Origin: Nitrososphaeria archaeon
GTDB taxonomy: Archaea; Thermoproteota; Nitrososphaeria; JACIWG01
DNA: 63,546 nt
Assembly (NCBI GenBank): GCA_026413865.1
Contig: JAOAKB010000007.1
Location: 1-63,546, forward strand
Reading direction: 5' to 3'
The notes below the pieces were generated by a model, which made no database searches, was not told where the DNA came from, and saw only the letters and a list, made by a program, of their open reading frames with translations. Shown one piece after another: positions 17,012-24,946 of the stretch (position 1 is the stretch's first letter; the number at the start of each line of letters is the position of its first letter). The translations under genes were made by a program, and so were the position numbers.

Positions 17012-17170
17012 ATGATAAATATGGTAGTAGACGTTGTTTGTAAAATGGACGTAGACCCTAAAAAAACAAAGCACAAGACAGAATATAAAGGGACAACATA
17101 TTATTTCTGCTCAGAAAGCTGCCAAAAATCTTTCCAACAAAATCCTTCAAAATATTTGGCAAAGAAATAG
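17012..17170 (+). CDS. 52-residue stand-alone YHS metal-binding protein
   Basis: This short gene encodes a single YHS domain. Cysteines fall at C10 (VVCKM), C33 and C37 (YYFCSESC), exactly the spacing of the YHS domain at the N-terminus of the CopA ATPase, followed by the same kind of helix (QKSFQQNPSKYLA). It is divergent from the HMA-CopA operon across a shared 68-bp control region. It may act as a metal sponge or carrier for the exporter. ATG at 17012 or 17021 are both possible starts. The TAG stop is at 17168-17170. Confidence 0.85.
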   Translation: MINMVVDVVCKMDVDPKKTKHKTEYKGTTYYFCSESCQKSFQQNPSKYLAKK

Positions 17171-17343
17171 AAACATAATTCATGCTATCTCAAAATTAAA
17201 TTTAAAAAAGCTATGGATAATATTAGATTCAATATTCTTTTAATGCTAAATCTACTATTTATTACATTTTTAATTTCACCTTAACCGAACACACAATAGA
17301 ATTTGAATACAATATAAGAGCAAACTTCTATTCAGAGAATTAG
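17171..17343. other. AT-rich spacer with a tiny hydrophobic open frame
   Basis: Between the YHS gene and uxuA nothing recognisable is seen. A 23-codon plus-strand frame (17213-17284) starts with ATG and is strongly hydrophobic. The following sequence remains open in another frame to 17343. It could be a broken secreted peptide gene, but composition alone could produce it. Confidence 0.25.
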
Positions 17344-18387
17344 TTATACACTAGGCTTTAATTTTTGTAGTTGATAATAGCATTTTTCTACAGCCTCTGC
17401 TAATCCTTTCATATAGCCTAACGCTAAGATTTTACCCATCATATAATATCCTGGTTTCCCTCCAAAAACATCATCTGCTATCGTTTTTGGTGCATGGTCA
17501 GGTCTCATTGGTCCCTCAAACCCTACTTCATAGTATGCTTTCATGGCTTCAAACATATCTATATTACCTGATGGATCATCATGGAAAATTTCTTGGAAAC
17601 CACCAGGCTGGTACACAGTTCCTTTAACATTTCTAAAATGTGCAAAAAATATTTTCCCCTTTCTACCAAAATATCTTATTGCACTAGGAACATCTACACC
17701 CATTTCTGCAAAACAACCTTGACAAAAGCACATTCCTACATTTTTACTTGACACTAACTCAAATAGCTTATCAAAAGCTTCTATACTTCTCAAAATTCTT
17801 GGAAAACCTTGTATAGGAGATATTGGCGGGTCGTCAGGATGAAATGTTATTATCACGTTAGAGGATTCAGCTACGGGCACAACATTCTTTAAAAAGTATT
17901 CAAGACTTTTCCAAATATCTTCCTCCTTATAGGAACCAAATTTTACTGTTGGAGGAATATCTTTTACAAGCTCGTAATCAAAGGCTGTAGAGGTTGCACC
18001 ACCTCTTGTTGGTTTGTCTGTTTCTGTTCTCCATATCATGTTTGGTACAGGAGGCATGTGCTGTGGTTTTATCACCTTTATTCCAGCCTTTCCTATATGC
18101 TCTAAAGATTTACAGAAGGCTTCAAGCTGCTCTTCTTTACCTGGAAGCTTATAGATTATCTTCTGTATTGGGGGACCATCTTCTAAAACTTCAAGTTTTA
18201 AACCATATTTCTCAACATGTCTCTTTATTTGTATTAGGTCACCATATTCCCAGACTTCAGAATTTTGTGGTGTTGGTGGACCATGCCCTATAACATCCGT
18301 GCATCCAAGTTGCTTTACAAGAATCAAGTTTTTTGCATCATATACGTCTCCAAAAGGTAGGATTTCAGCAAACCTCATTCTAACCAT
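17344..18387 (-). CDS. uxuA: Mannonate dehydratase
   Basis: This 347-residue TIM-barrel enzyme dehydrates D-mannonate to 2-keto-3-deoxygluconate in hexuronate breakdown. Family signals are the N-terminal MRFAEILPFGD region, VIITFHPDDPPISPIQGFPR near 195 with metal and substrate ligands, the CFCQGCFAEMG segment with a cysteine ligand near 240, FAHFRNVKG near 268, FHDDPSGNIDM near 288 and MRPDHAP near 313 (histidine ligand). Length is typical. The other Uxu enzymes (isomerase, mannonate reductase) are not in the window. A 2-keto-3-deoxygluconate kinase or aldolase would be needed elsewhere. ATG at 18387 or 18378 are possible starts. Confidence 0.93.
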   Translation of the reverse strand: MVRMRFAEILPFGDVYDAKNLILVKQLGCTDVIGHGPPTPQNSEVWEYGDLIQIKRHVEKYGLKLEVLEDGPPIQKIIYKLPGKEEQLEAFCKSLEHIGKAGIKVIKPQHMPPVPNMIWRTETDKPTRGGATSTAFDYELVKDIPPTVKFGSYKEEDIWKSLEYFLKNVVPVAESSNVIITFHPDDPPISPIQGFPRILRSIEAFDKLFELVSSKNVGMCFCQGCFAEMGVDVPSAIRYFGRKGKIFFAHFRNVKGTVYQPGGFQEIFHDDPSGNIDMFEAMKAYYEVGFEGPMRPDHAPKTIADDVFGGKPGYYMMGKILALGYMKGLAEAVEKCYYQLQKLKPSV

Positions 18388-18479
18388 AAAACATTCATTC
18401 TATAGTGACTAGTTTATGAGAATATAAAGATTGCTGGCATACATATAATGGTTTAAACATTAAAACTAGTGACGCGAAT

Positions 18480-18998
18480 TTATTTTATGATAGTTATACT
18501 ACTGTAGAATTTTTCGATTTCTTCTGGTGTTAGGAAGTTGTCTTTGAGCCACATGGTTAATATCGCTTTTCGCCTACCTTCTATACTCTGCCCCCTAAAT
18601 AGTTGTGTTAGGAAGTTTATTCTTTCTTCTGGTGTGTTAAAGTATATTTTTCTGTTTTGTAGATTTTTGTTCGCAAAGAGGTCGAGGAGCCAAATTCTGC
18701 ATTCGCTTCTTCTTCCTGTGCCAGGTATATTGAATGTCAGACTTGGTTTAAATCTTTTTTCAAAATTTTTTTGCCAAAACTTTTCCAATCTTTTCAAGTT
18801 CCCTTCCTTAACCTTTTCCGGATGCCTAGCCTTATAAAGGTATGCTTCAATAGTGTTAACAGAAAAGCCTAGCTTTTCTGCAATCTTCTTTACTGGCATG
18901 CCACTATTATAACATTCTACAATAGTTCTCAGAGTAGGATTAAGAGTATTATTTACTTCTATTGGAGTCCTAGCCCGTCTATGCTTTAAGCCAAGCAT
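18480..18998 (-). CDS. Unrecognised protein with N-terminal helix-turn-helix
   Basis: I do not recognise this family. The 172-residue protein has a basic N-terminus, a clear helix-turn-helix at about 25-55 (LRTIVECYNSGMPVKKIAEK then LGFSVNTIEAYLYKARHP) of the Sigma-70 region 4/transposase type, then an Arg/Lys-rich helical linker. A C-terminal domain of about 90 residues follows (RRSECRIWLLDLFA, NTPEERINFLTQLFRG, GRRKAILTMWLKDN). A DNA-binding role is likely. The ATG at 18998 is preferred; a TTG precedes it. It lies alone between uxuA and a dehydrogenase, so context gives no function. Confidence 0.7.
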   Translation of the reverse strand: MLGLKHRRARTPIEVNNTLNPTLRTIVECYNSGMPVKKIAEKLGFSVNTIEAYLYKARHPEKVKEGNLKRLEKFWQKNFEKRFKPSLTFNIPGTGRRSECRIWLLDLFANKNLQNRKIYFNTPEERINFLTQLFRGQSIEGRRKAILTMWLKDNFLTPEEIEKFYSSITIIK

Positions 18999-19104
18999 CA
19001 ATCATCAGCCATAAAGCATGACCTAAATTACTCTAAAAATATTCCGGTTAGAGAATACTCATAAAACAAAATATGTAGAAACTATTATGTAAGAAAATTT
19101 TGTA

Positions 19105-20121
19105 CTAAGTTTTTAGCATACTTTTGCATCTTGCCCTTTCCAAAACACTCTTATTAACTAAATATTCTGGCACTTTACCCTCAAATAATTGAACTACTTG
19201 AAGTGCAGCTTTAAATCTTACCTCATGTAATGAGCTATTACTGTACCAAGCAGTATGTGGTGTTAATATCACATTTTCACATCTTTTTAATTCCTCTAAA
19301 AGCCCTTTTGAAGGAGGCTCCTCTTCAAGAACATCTAAGCCAGCATACAAGATTTTTCCACTCTTAATCGCATTCACTAATGCTTTTGTGTCAATAACCT
19401 TCCCCCTACACGTATTGATCACTATTACCCCATCCTTCATCATTGAAAGACTCTTTTCATTCAAAAGATGATATGTTTCCCTTGTTAATGGGACATGCAA
19501 TGTTATAGCATCAGATTCCTTCAAAAGTTCTTCAAAGCGTTTAGGAACAAAACCATCTTTAACAATATCATCATCTCTAACATATGGATCATAGACGAGG
19601 ACCTTTACATCAAATCCCTTTAACCTTTTAGCCACAAGCTTACCAATCTTTCCATATCCTATTATACCAACAGTTGAACCAGAAAATCTAGGTAGGGGGC
19701 CTAAAAGTTTCCAGTCCCATTTTCCTTCAAAAACAAAGTTGTCAAGATTTTTAAGACGCCTCCATGATGCAAGAAGCAATGCCATTGTATGATCTGCTAC
19801 GTCTGTGATATCATATATTACATTACATACTAGTACACCCGCTCTGGTGGCGGCTTCAATATCAATGTTATCAACTCCAACACCATATCTTACTACAATC
19901 TTAAGCTTATCAAGTGACTGGAAAACTTTTTCGGTAATAGGTGCATATTGATTAAGAAGTGCATCAGCATCCTTAGCAAACTTGACAACATCATCGTCAG
20001 TCTTTGAATGATATCTCTCTACTCTTGCCCCAATTTTTTCTAAAACCTCTGCTTCAATTTTAAAATCTGGATAATCCGAATCAGTGATGGCAATAAAAAC
20101 CTTTTTATCCAACTTTATCAC
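19105..20121 (-). CDS. D-2-hydroxyacid dehydrogenase, CtBP/SerA-like
   Basis: This NAD-dependent dehydrogenase of about 338 residues resembles C-terminal-binding-protein-type 2-hydroxyacid dehydrogenases and phosphoglycerate dehydrogenase without the ACT domain. It shows VVRYGVGVDNID, the Rossmann loop GIIGYGKIGKLVAKRLKGF, the catalytic arginine in INTCRGKVIDTKAL, the glutamate in LDVLEEEPP and the catalytic histidine in VILTPHTAWYS. The open frame reaches 20190, but a TATA-like TTTATAAATATA near 20146-20157 puts transcription start close to the GTG at 20121, which I choose. It is divergent from the small gene at 20206. The substrate is unknown. Confidence 0.87.
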   Translation of the reverse strand: MIKLDKKVFIAITDSDYPDFKIEAEVLEKIGARVERYHSKTDDDVVKFAKDADALLNQYAPITEKVFQSLDKLKIVVRYGVGVDNIDIEAATRAGVLVCNVIYDITDVADHTMALLLASWRRLKNLDNFVFEGKWDWKLLGPLPRFSGSTVGIIGYGKIGKLVAKRLKGFDVKVLVYDPYVRDDDIVKDGFVPKRFEELLKESDAITLHVPLTRETYHLLNEKSLSMMKDGVIVINTCRGKVIDTKALVNAIKSGKILYAGLDVLEEEPPSKGLLEELKRCENVILTPHTAWYSNSSLHEVRFKAALQVVQLFEGKVPEYLVNKSVLERARCKSMLKT

Positions 20122-20205
20122 TATAACGTATTCTTGAAATATATTTATAAAAATTTTTATAATTAAACAAATTTTTAAATAATCAAACAATATAGTACTT
20201 TTGGT

Positions 20206-20520
20206 ATGAAAAAAAGAATTTTCGTGAACAATATAAAAGCCAGAGAAATAGAAACTAAAATTCGACTTTTTGAGACTGCAGAATTATTTGGGTTAAAAGG
20301 AATATACATAAAAGATGCAGAGTCAGGTATTGAAGCCTTTGTCGAAGGAGATGTACTGAATATAAAAAATTTTCTATCTTACATAGGAAATATACATAAT
20401 TTAAGTCCAGTTAAGACTGAAGATTACTATGGCAATGTAATGTCGATTGAGGGATTCTATAGAATTTTGGTTTTAGAGCAATTAAACAAATTACTCAAGC
20501 TTTTTGAGCAAAAAGAATAG
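20206..20520 (+). CDS. Acylphosphatase-like protein lacking the usual catalytic loop
   Basis: This 104-residue protein shows the acylphosphatase fold pattern: strand MKKRIFVNNI, a helix, then GLKGIYIKDAESGIEAFVEGD, which matches the GLxGWVxNxxDGxVEAxxEG core, and NIKNFLSYIG for the second helix. The diagnostic GxVQGVGFR phosphate loop is replaced by IKAREIETKIRLF, so acyl-phosphate hydrolysis is doubtful. A C-terminal extension of about 35 residues (IEGFYRILVLEQLNKLLKLF) is helical. It may be a binding or regulatory relative, as seen for acylphosphatase-like domains in HypF. Neighbours give no further clue. Confidence 0.6.
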   Translation: MKKRIFVNNIKAREIETKIRLFETAELFGLKGIYIKDAESGIEAFVEGDVLNIKNFLSYIGNIHNLSPVKTEDYYGNVMSIEGFYRILVLEQLNKLLKLFEQKE

Positions 20521-20529
20521 GCATTTCAT

Positions 20530-21297
20530 TTATTCTATAATCTTCTTGAAGTTTACTGATGCAAGTGTAAACATTATTATGTTAAAGATAGCAATGGCTA
20601 CTATGTCAAGCCATAAATTGGTTAAATCACCACTTATTATTAAAGATCTTACTGCATCAACAACATAACTCATGGGATTTATTGTAGCAAAATATTGTAG
20701 GGCTTTAGGCATCATTGTGACAGGATATAGGGCGTTACTTGCAAAGAAAAGTGGCATTGTCAAAGCTTGACCGATACCCATGAACCTTTCTCTTGTTTTC
20801 ATAAAAGACGCCACAAGTATTGATATAGCTGCAAACCCACCACTTGAAAAAAATATTATTACAAGTGCTAGAACAAAATAGAATGGGTTAAGAATAAATT
20901 TTACACCAATAATTAAAGCTACTAGAATTATTATAAAAGTCTGAAATATTGCTCTTATACCTGAAGCCATAGCCCTTCCGATAACAGTCGCGTATCTTGG
21001 AGCAGGTGTAACAAGAAGTTTTTTTAATATACCCGATTCCCTTTCCCATACAATAGTTAATCCGTAAAAGATTGATATGAAAGTTGTGCTCTGGATTAAG
21101 ACACCCGGTGTTATAAAGTCAGTGTAGGGAATATTTCCAGTAGGTATAGCCCGGATACTCCCCATTATTGGACCATAGACAGCAAGCCATAGTATAGGTT
21201 GCACAGCCCTCGAATATATTTCAGTTCGGTCATGCTTAAGCCTTCTAAACTCAAGCTCTATCATAGAAGAAAATGTTCTAAAAAAATCTTTCAACAT
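20530..21297 (-). CDS. ABC-2 type transporter permease
   Basis: This 255-residue integral membrane protein has six hydrophobic segments and the ABC-2 signature VWERESGILKKLLVTPAPRY between the second and third, plus a late LFFASNALYPVTMMPKALQY region. It is the permease partner of the ATPase immediately upstream, and the two genes abut at 21297. Such pairs export drugs, lipids or glycans. The closest known type is the daunorubicin DrrAB group. No substrate gene is nearby except a glycosyltransferase on the opposite strand. Confidence 0.9.
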   Translation of the reverse strand: MLKDFFRTFSSMIELEFRRLKHDRTEIYSRAVQPILWLAVYGPIMGSIRAIPTGNIPYTDFITPGVLIQSTTFISIFYGLTIVWERESGILKKLLVTPAPRYATVIGRAMASGIRAIFQTFIIILVALIIGVKFILNPFYFVLALVIIFFSSGGFAAISILVASFMKTRERFMGIGQALTMPLFFASNALYPVTMMPKALQYFATINPMSYVVDAVRSLIISGDLTNLWLDIVAIAIFNIIMFTLASVNFKKIIE

Positions 21298-22295
21298 TAA
21301 CCCCTCCTTATCATTCTTCTAACATGCGTTACCTCACTTAATCTTCCACTAACATCAATTCTTGTCCCAGCATATTTGAGAAAAACATCGTCTAATGTAG
21401 GCTTGGTTATTGAAACCCTTCTAACAAAAATGTTCTTTTTATTGAAAAAGGTCATAATATGGGGAAGAATCATTTCAGCATCATTCACCACAAAAGTAAC
21501 ATCAGAATTTGAGACCACAACATCCTTTATGCCTTCAATCCCTTCTAATTCTCTTAACACATCTTCATGCAGGCCATTTTCTGACAATATAAAGTGTAAT
21601 ATTTCTCCACCAACAGAATGCTTAAGCTCTTCAGAAGTACCTATAGTCACAATCTTACCTCTATTAATGATAGCGATCAAGTCAGAATAAATTTCCGCTT
21701 CATCCATATAATGAGTATTAAAGAATATTGTTGTACCATAATCTTTTTTGAACATCTTTAACTTTTCCCAAACAACCTTTCTAGCTGAAGGGTCAAGCCC
21801 TATAGTAGGTTCATCAAGAAACAAGATTTTTGGCCTAACGAGAAGTGCGCATGCAATTTCAAGCCGCCGTATCATACCTCCAGAATACGTTTTAACAAGC
21901 CTATTAGAAACATCATGTAAGCCCATACTTTCCAACACACCATTAATAATATTATTTCTCTCTTCTTTTGGGATGCCATAAATTTTAGAATAAATTAAAA
22001 GATTTTCGTAGCCACTAATATCAGTCCAAACGCTCATTTCCTGTGGAACATAACTTATAAGTTTCCTAACCTGTGAACCTTCTTTTACAGTATCTAGACC
22101 AAAAACGTAAGCATGCCCTGAAGAAGGACCTATTTGTGTTGTCAAAATTCGCATAAGAGTTGTCTTACCTGCACCATTAGGGCCTAAAAGTGCAAATATG
22201 GATCCTGATTCAATTTCTAAGCTTACTCCATCGAGAGCTCTAAAGTTTTTATTAAAAATCTTGACAACATCTCTCACATCAACAGCCTTCTCCAA
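21297..22295 (-). CDS. ABC transporter ATPase, DrrA/CcmA type
   Basis: This 332-residue ATPase powers the ABC-2 permease. It has Walker A GPNGAGKTTLM near 34, the Q-loop in ISYVPQEMSVW, the signature YSGGMIRRLEIACALL, Walker B ILFLDEPTIGLDP and the H-loop FFNTHYMDEAE. The roughly 100-residue C-terminal extension with KPTLDDVFLKYAGTRID is characteristic of daunorubicin-resistance type ATPases. The stop overlaps the permease start by one base, so expression is coupled. A divergent promoter region of about 100 bp separates it from the glycosyltransferase at 22397. Confidence 0.93.
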   Translation of the reverse strand: MEKAVDVRDVVKIFNKNFRALDGVSLEIESGSIFALLGPNGAGKTTLMRILTTQIGPSSGHAYVFGLDTVKEGSQVRKLISYVPQEMSVWTDISGYENLLIYSKIYGIPKEERNNIINGVLESMGLHDVSNRLVKTYSGGMIRRLEIACALLVRPKILFLDEPTIGLDPSARKVVWEKLKMFKKDYGTTIFFNTHYMDEAEIYSDLIAIINRGKIVTIGTSEELKHSVGGEILHFILSENGLHEDVLRELEGIEGIKDVVVSNSDVTFVVNDAEMILPHIMTFFNKKNIFVRRVSITKPTLDDVFLKYAGTRIDVSGRLSEVTHVRRMIRRG

Positions 22296-22396
22296 AAAGG
22301 TCGCCTTTATATAATATGGGTGGCCTCATACTATAATATTATAAAGTTTTTGGAAAATGATTTATACATGATAATTTTATTAAAATATGATGTAAG

Positions 22397-23635
22397 TTGA
22401 GGATTGCATTCTTTGTATGGGAATATCCACCTAGACTTGTAGGAGGACTTGGAACATATGCTGAATATATAACACGAGAATTTGTTGAATTAGGCCATGA
22501 TGTTACTGTCTTCACGCTTAATCCTGGAAATTTAAAAACAAGAGAAATATTGAAAGGAGTAGAGATTCATCGGCCACTTATAGCCGATGCAAGTAACGTT
22601 TTTCCATTTATTGTTACAGAAGACTTGAAAAGATGGGGAACAAGCATCAAATTTTTTAATGACATCTTTATTTACAATGTACTAAGTGCTACCAAATTTA
22701 TTAATGAGCTTGTGAGAAAAGATAATATACACTATGATATTGTATGTGTTCATGATTGGTTAAGTAGTATTGCAGGAATGATTATCAAAAATGAGACAAA
22801 AATACCTGTAGTTTTCCACGTTCATAGTACAGAGTGGGGTAGAAGTGGTGGCCAAGGTTCAACTGTTGTATCACACATCGAACATTCCATGGCAGAAGTT
22901 GCAGACCATATAATTACAGTCAGCTATGCAATGAGAGATGACCTTATAAGACATGGTTGGAAAGCACCAAAGATTAGTGTTGTATGGAATGGTGTAGACC
23001 CGGAAAGATATGACCCTGAAAAATATAATCCAGAAGATATTAGAAGATTGAGAGAAAAATACGGAGTAATAGAAGATGGACAAATGATACTATTTTTAGG
23101 CAGGCTAACATGGGTTAAAGGGATAAGGAATCTAATCCAAGCCATGCCTATTGTATTGGAAGAATACCCTAAAGCTAAACTTATAATACTCGGTAAAGGC
23201 GAAGAAGAGAAAGACATTATAGAGACAGCAAAAAGATTAAGAATAAATAATAATATAGTATGCAACTTTGAATTTGTTCCAGAAGATGAGAGAATATTAC
23301 ATTATGCTGCAGCGGACGTTTGCGTCTTCCCTTCAATATATGAGCCTTTTGGTATTGTCAGTTTAGAGGCCATGGCTATGAGAAAGCCTGTGGTTGTTGG
23401 TGCGCGTGGAGTTGTAGGCTTCAGGGAACAGGTTATAGCTTCGGGGCCGGAACAAAATGGTATACATGTTAATGGCGAGGATCCCGCTGATATCGCTTGG
23501 GGTATAAAGGAAGTTTTAAGAGACCCTCAGAGGGCGAAAGTTTGGGGAGATAATGGTAGAAAGAGAGTGCAACAATATTTTACTTGGAGGAAGGCTGCTG
23601 AAGAAACAATTGAAATATATTCATCACTTACCTAA
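22397..23635 (+). CDS. Glycosyltransferase, glycogen-synthase-like (GT4/GT5)
   Basis: This 412-residue GT-B enzyme has FVWEYPPRLVGGLGTYAEYI at the N-terminus, the glycine-rich acceptor loop seen in archaeal glycogen synthases, and CVHDWLSSIAG near 110. LFLGRLTWVKGIRNLIQAMP near 238 and the donor-site EPFGIVSLEAMAMRKPVV near 320 with the ExxxxxE pair follow. The start is TTG at 22397, the only one that begins exactly at RIAFFVWEY; two ATGs just upstream reach a stop at once. It probably makes glycogen or another glucan, but cell-surface glycan synthesis is possible. Confidence 0.88.
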   Translation: MRIAFFVWEYPPRLVGGLGTYAEYITREFVELGHDVTVFTLNPGNLKTREILKGVEIHRPLIADASNVFPFIVTEDLKRWGTSIKFFNDIFIYNVLSATKFINELVRKDNIHYDIVCVHDWLSSIAGMIIKNETKIPVVFHVHSTEWGRSGGQGSTVVSHIEHSMAEVADHIITVSYAMRDDLIRHGWKAPKISVVWNGVDPERYDPEKYNPEDIRRLREKYGVIEDGQMILFLGRLTWVKGIRNLIQAMPIVLEEYPKAKLIILGKGEEEKDIIETAKRLRINNNIVCNFEFVPEDERILHYAAADVCVFPSIYEPFGIVSLEAMAMRKPVVVGARGVVGFREQVIASGPEQNGIHVNGEDPADIAWGIKEVLRDPQRAKVWGDNGRKRVQQYFTWRKAAEETIEIYSSLT

Positions 23636-23673
23636 TTTTATTTTCTCAAAAATGACGACAGACATATTATAAT

Positions 23674-24324
23674 TTGGTGAAGTTTTTGAAAGAAACTATT
23701 ACTGAAAAGGATAAAGTACTAATTTTCTGTTATTTTCTGGCTACAATAATTCTAGGCGTCTTTATAGATGCTTTTCAATTGAATAGGATTGAAACGTTTT
23801 TCGTAGCCCAATTTCAGAATATTATACTTTATACTATACCAGTACAGGTTTTTGTTGTAATAACTTATTTAGGTGATCTAAGATTCTTGATTATCCTCAC
23901 GATATTGTATCTTGCTTATTCCTACTACAAGTTAAGAAAGATGGATAATGCTTTTAAACTATTAGCCTTTCTATTAATCGTAACATTATTTACACTTATT
24001 TTAAAGGAATTTTTTAGACGAGAAAGGCCATTCTTATATTCAACAGATGTGGCATTATATACCTATGATAATGACTACTCTTATCCTTCAGGACACGTTT
24101 CTAGATCATTAGGTGCGTACACTATTATTTTTGGCAAATCTAAAACGGGAAGTATAATAACCACACTTTTAACTACACTAATTTCTTTAAGTAGAATCAT
24201 TCTTGGAGCACACTATTTTACTGATATAATTGGAGCAACCTTTCTCTCCTTATTTTCCTTAAAGATTACCAGCTTCATTAACATTCTCAATAAAAGACTT
24301 AGAAATATTAAAAATAATATTTAA
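23674..24324 (+). CDS. PAP2-family membrane phosphatase
   Basis: This 216-residue membrane protein has five to six hydrophobic helices and the three-part PAP2 signature: KEFFRRERPF near 110, YSYPSGHVSRS near 132, and SRIILGAHYFTDIIGA near 166. The histidines in PSGH and in the third motif form the active site. It would dephosphorylate a lipid phosphate or pyrophosphate, such as a polyprenyl diphosphate carrier, on the outer face. TTG 23674 or GTG 23677 is the start. It follows the glycosyltransferase by 38 nt and may be co-transcribed, consistent with glycan carrier recycling. Confidence 0.88.
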   Translation: MVKFLKETITEKDKVLIFCYFLATIILGVFIDAFQLNRIETFFVAQFQNIILYTIPVQVFVVITYLGDLRFLIILTILYLAYSYYKLRKMDNAFKLLAFLLIVTLFTLILKEFFRRERPFLYSTDVALYTYDNDYSYPSGHVSRSLGAYTIIFGKSKTGSIITTLLTTLISLSRIILGAHYFTDIIGATFLSLFSLKITSFINILNKRLRNIKNNI

Positions 24325-24346
24325 TTTCTTAAGAGCATAACTCTAT

Positions 24347-24943
24347 TTGGCGAAATTAATGAATAATGAAATAAATGCGATTGCAGAAGAAGTGAAAAAT
24401 TGTACAAAGTGTCCACTATATGAGACAAGAAAAAATGCCGTTCCAGGAGAGGGTGACTCCTCTACAAAGATAATGTTTGTTGGAGAGGCGCCTGGATTTT
24501 ATGAAGATGTACAAGGGAGACCTTTTGTAGGTGCAGCTGGAAAACTTCTTACAGAATTAATTGAAAACATACTTTGTATACCAAGACCTTCTGTATTTAT
24601 TACTAATATTGTCAAGTGTAGGCCGCCTGAGAATAGGGATCCACTTCCAAATGAGATTGAAACTTGTTCGCCTTATCTTGATAGACAAATAATGTTAATT
24701 AAGCCTAAGGTTCTTGTAACATTAGGAAGACATTCAAGCAGCTATATATTGAGTAAAGCGGGTATAAAGATTAAGGGAATAACTGATGTTAGAGGAAGAA
24801 TTTTCAGCCTTTTCATGTTCGATATCCTATTAAATGTTATGCCAACATTACATCCTGCCGCTGCACTATATAATCCGCAGTTAAAAGTTCAAATTGAAGA
24901 AGATTTTAGAAAATTAAAAAATTTTGTTAACACAAGTTTGTAA
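24347..24943 (+). CDS. Family 4 uracil-DNA glycosylase ([4Fe-4S])
   Basis: This 198-residue enzyme removes uracil from DNA. Cluster cysteines C19, C22, C91 and C107 are all present, with the spacing of archaeal type 4 enzymes. Motif A is GEAPGFYEDVQGRPFVG near 47 and motif B is the late LHPAAAL near 167. The family is common in thermophiles. The start may be TTG 24347 or ATG 24359. It lies 22 nt after the PAP2 gene. Together with endonuclease V it covers both deaminated cytosine and adenine. Confidence 0.95.
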   Translation: MAKLMNNEINAIAEEVKNCTKCPLYETRKNAVPGEGDSSTKIMFVGEAPGFYEDVQGRPFVGAAGKLLTELIENILCIPRPSVFITNIVKCRPPENRDPLPNEIETCSPYLDRQIMLIKPKVLVTLGRHSSSYILSKAGIKIKGITDVRGRIFSLFMFDILLNVMPTLHPAAALYNPQLKVQIEEDFRKLKNFVNTSL

Positions 24944-24946
24944 GAA

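Noticed and set aside
17213-17343. Possible frameshifted small secreted protein
   Set aside because: A hydrophobic 23-codon frame and a following open frame could be joined by a frameshift, but there is no homology or length to support it.
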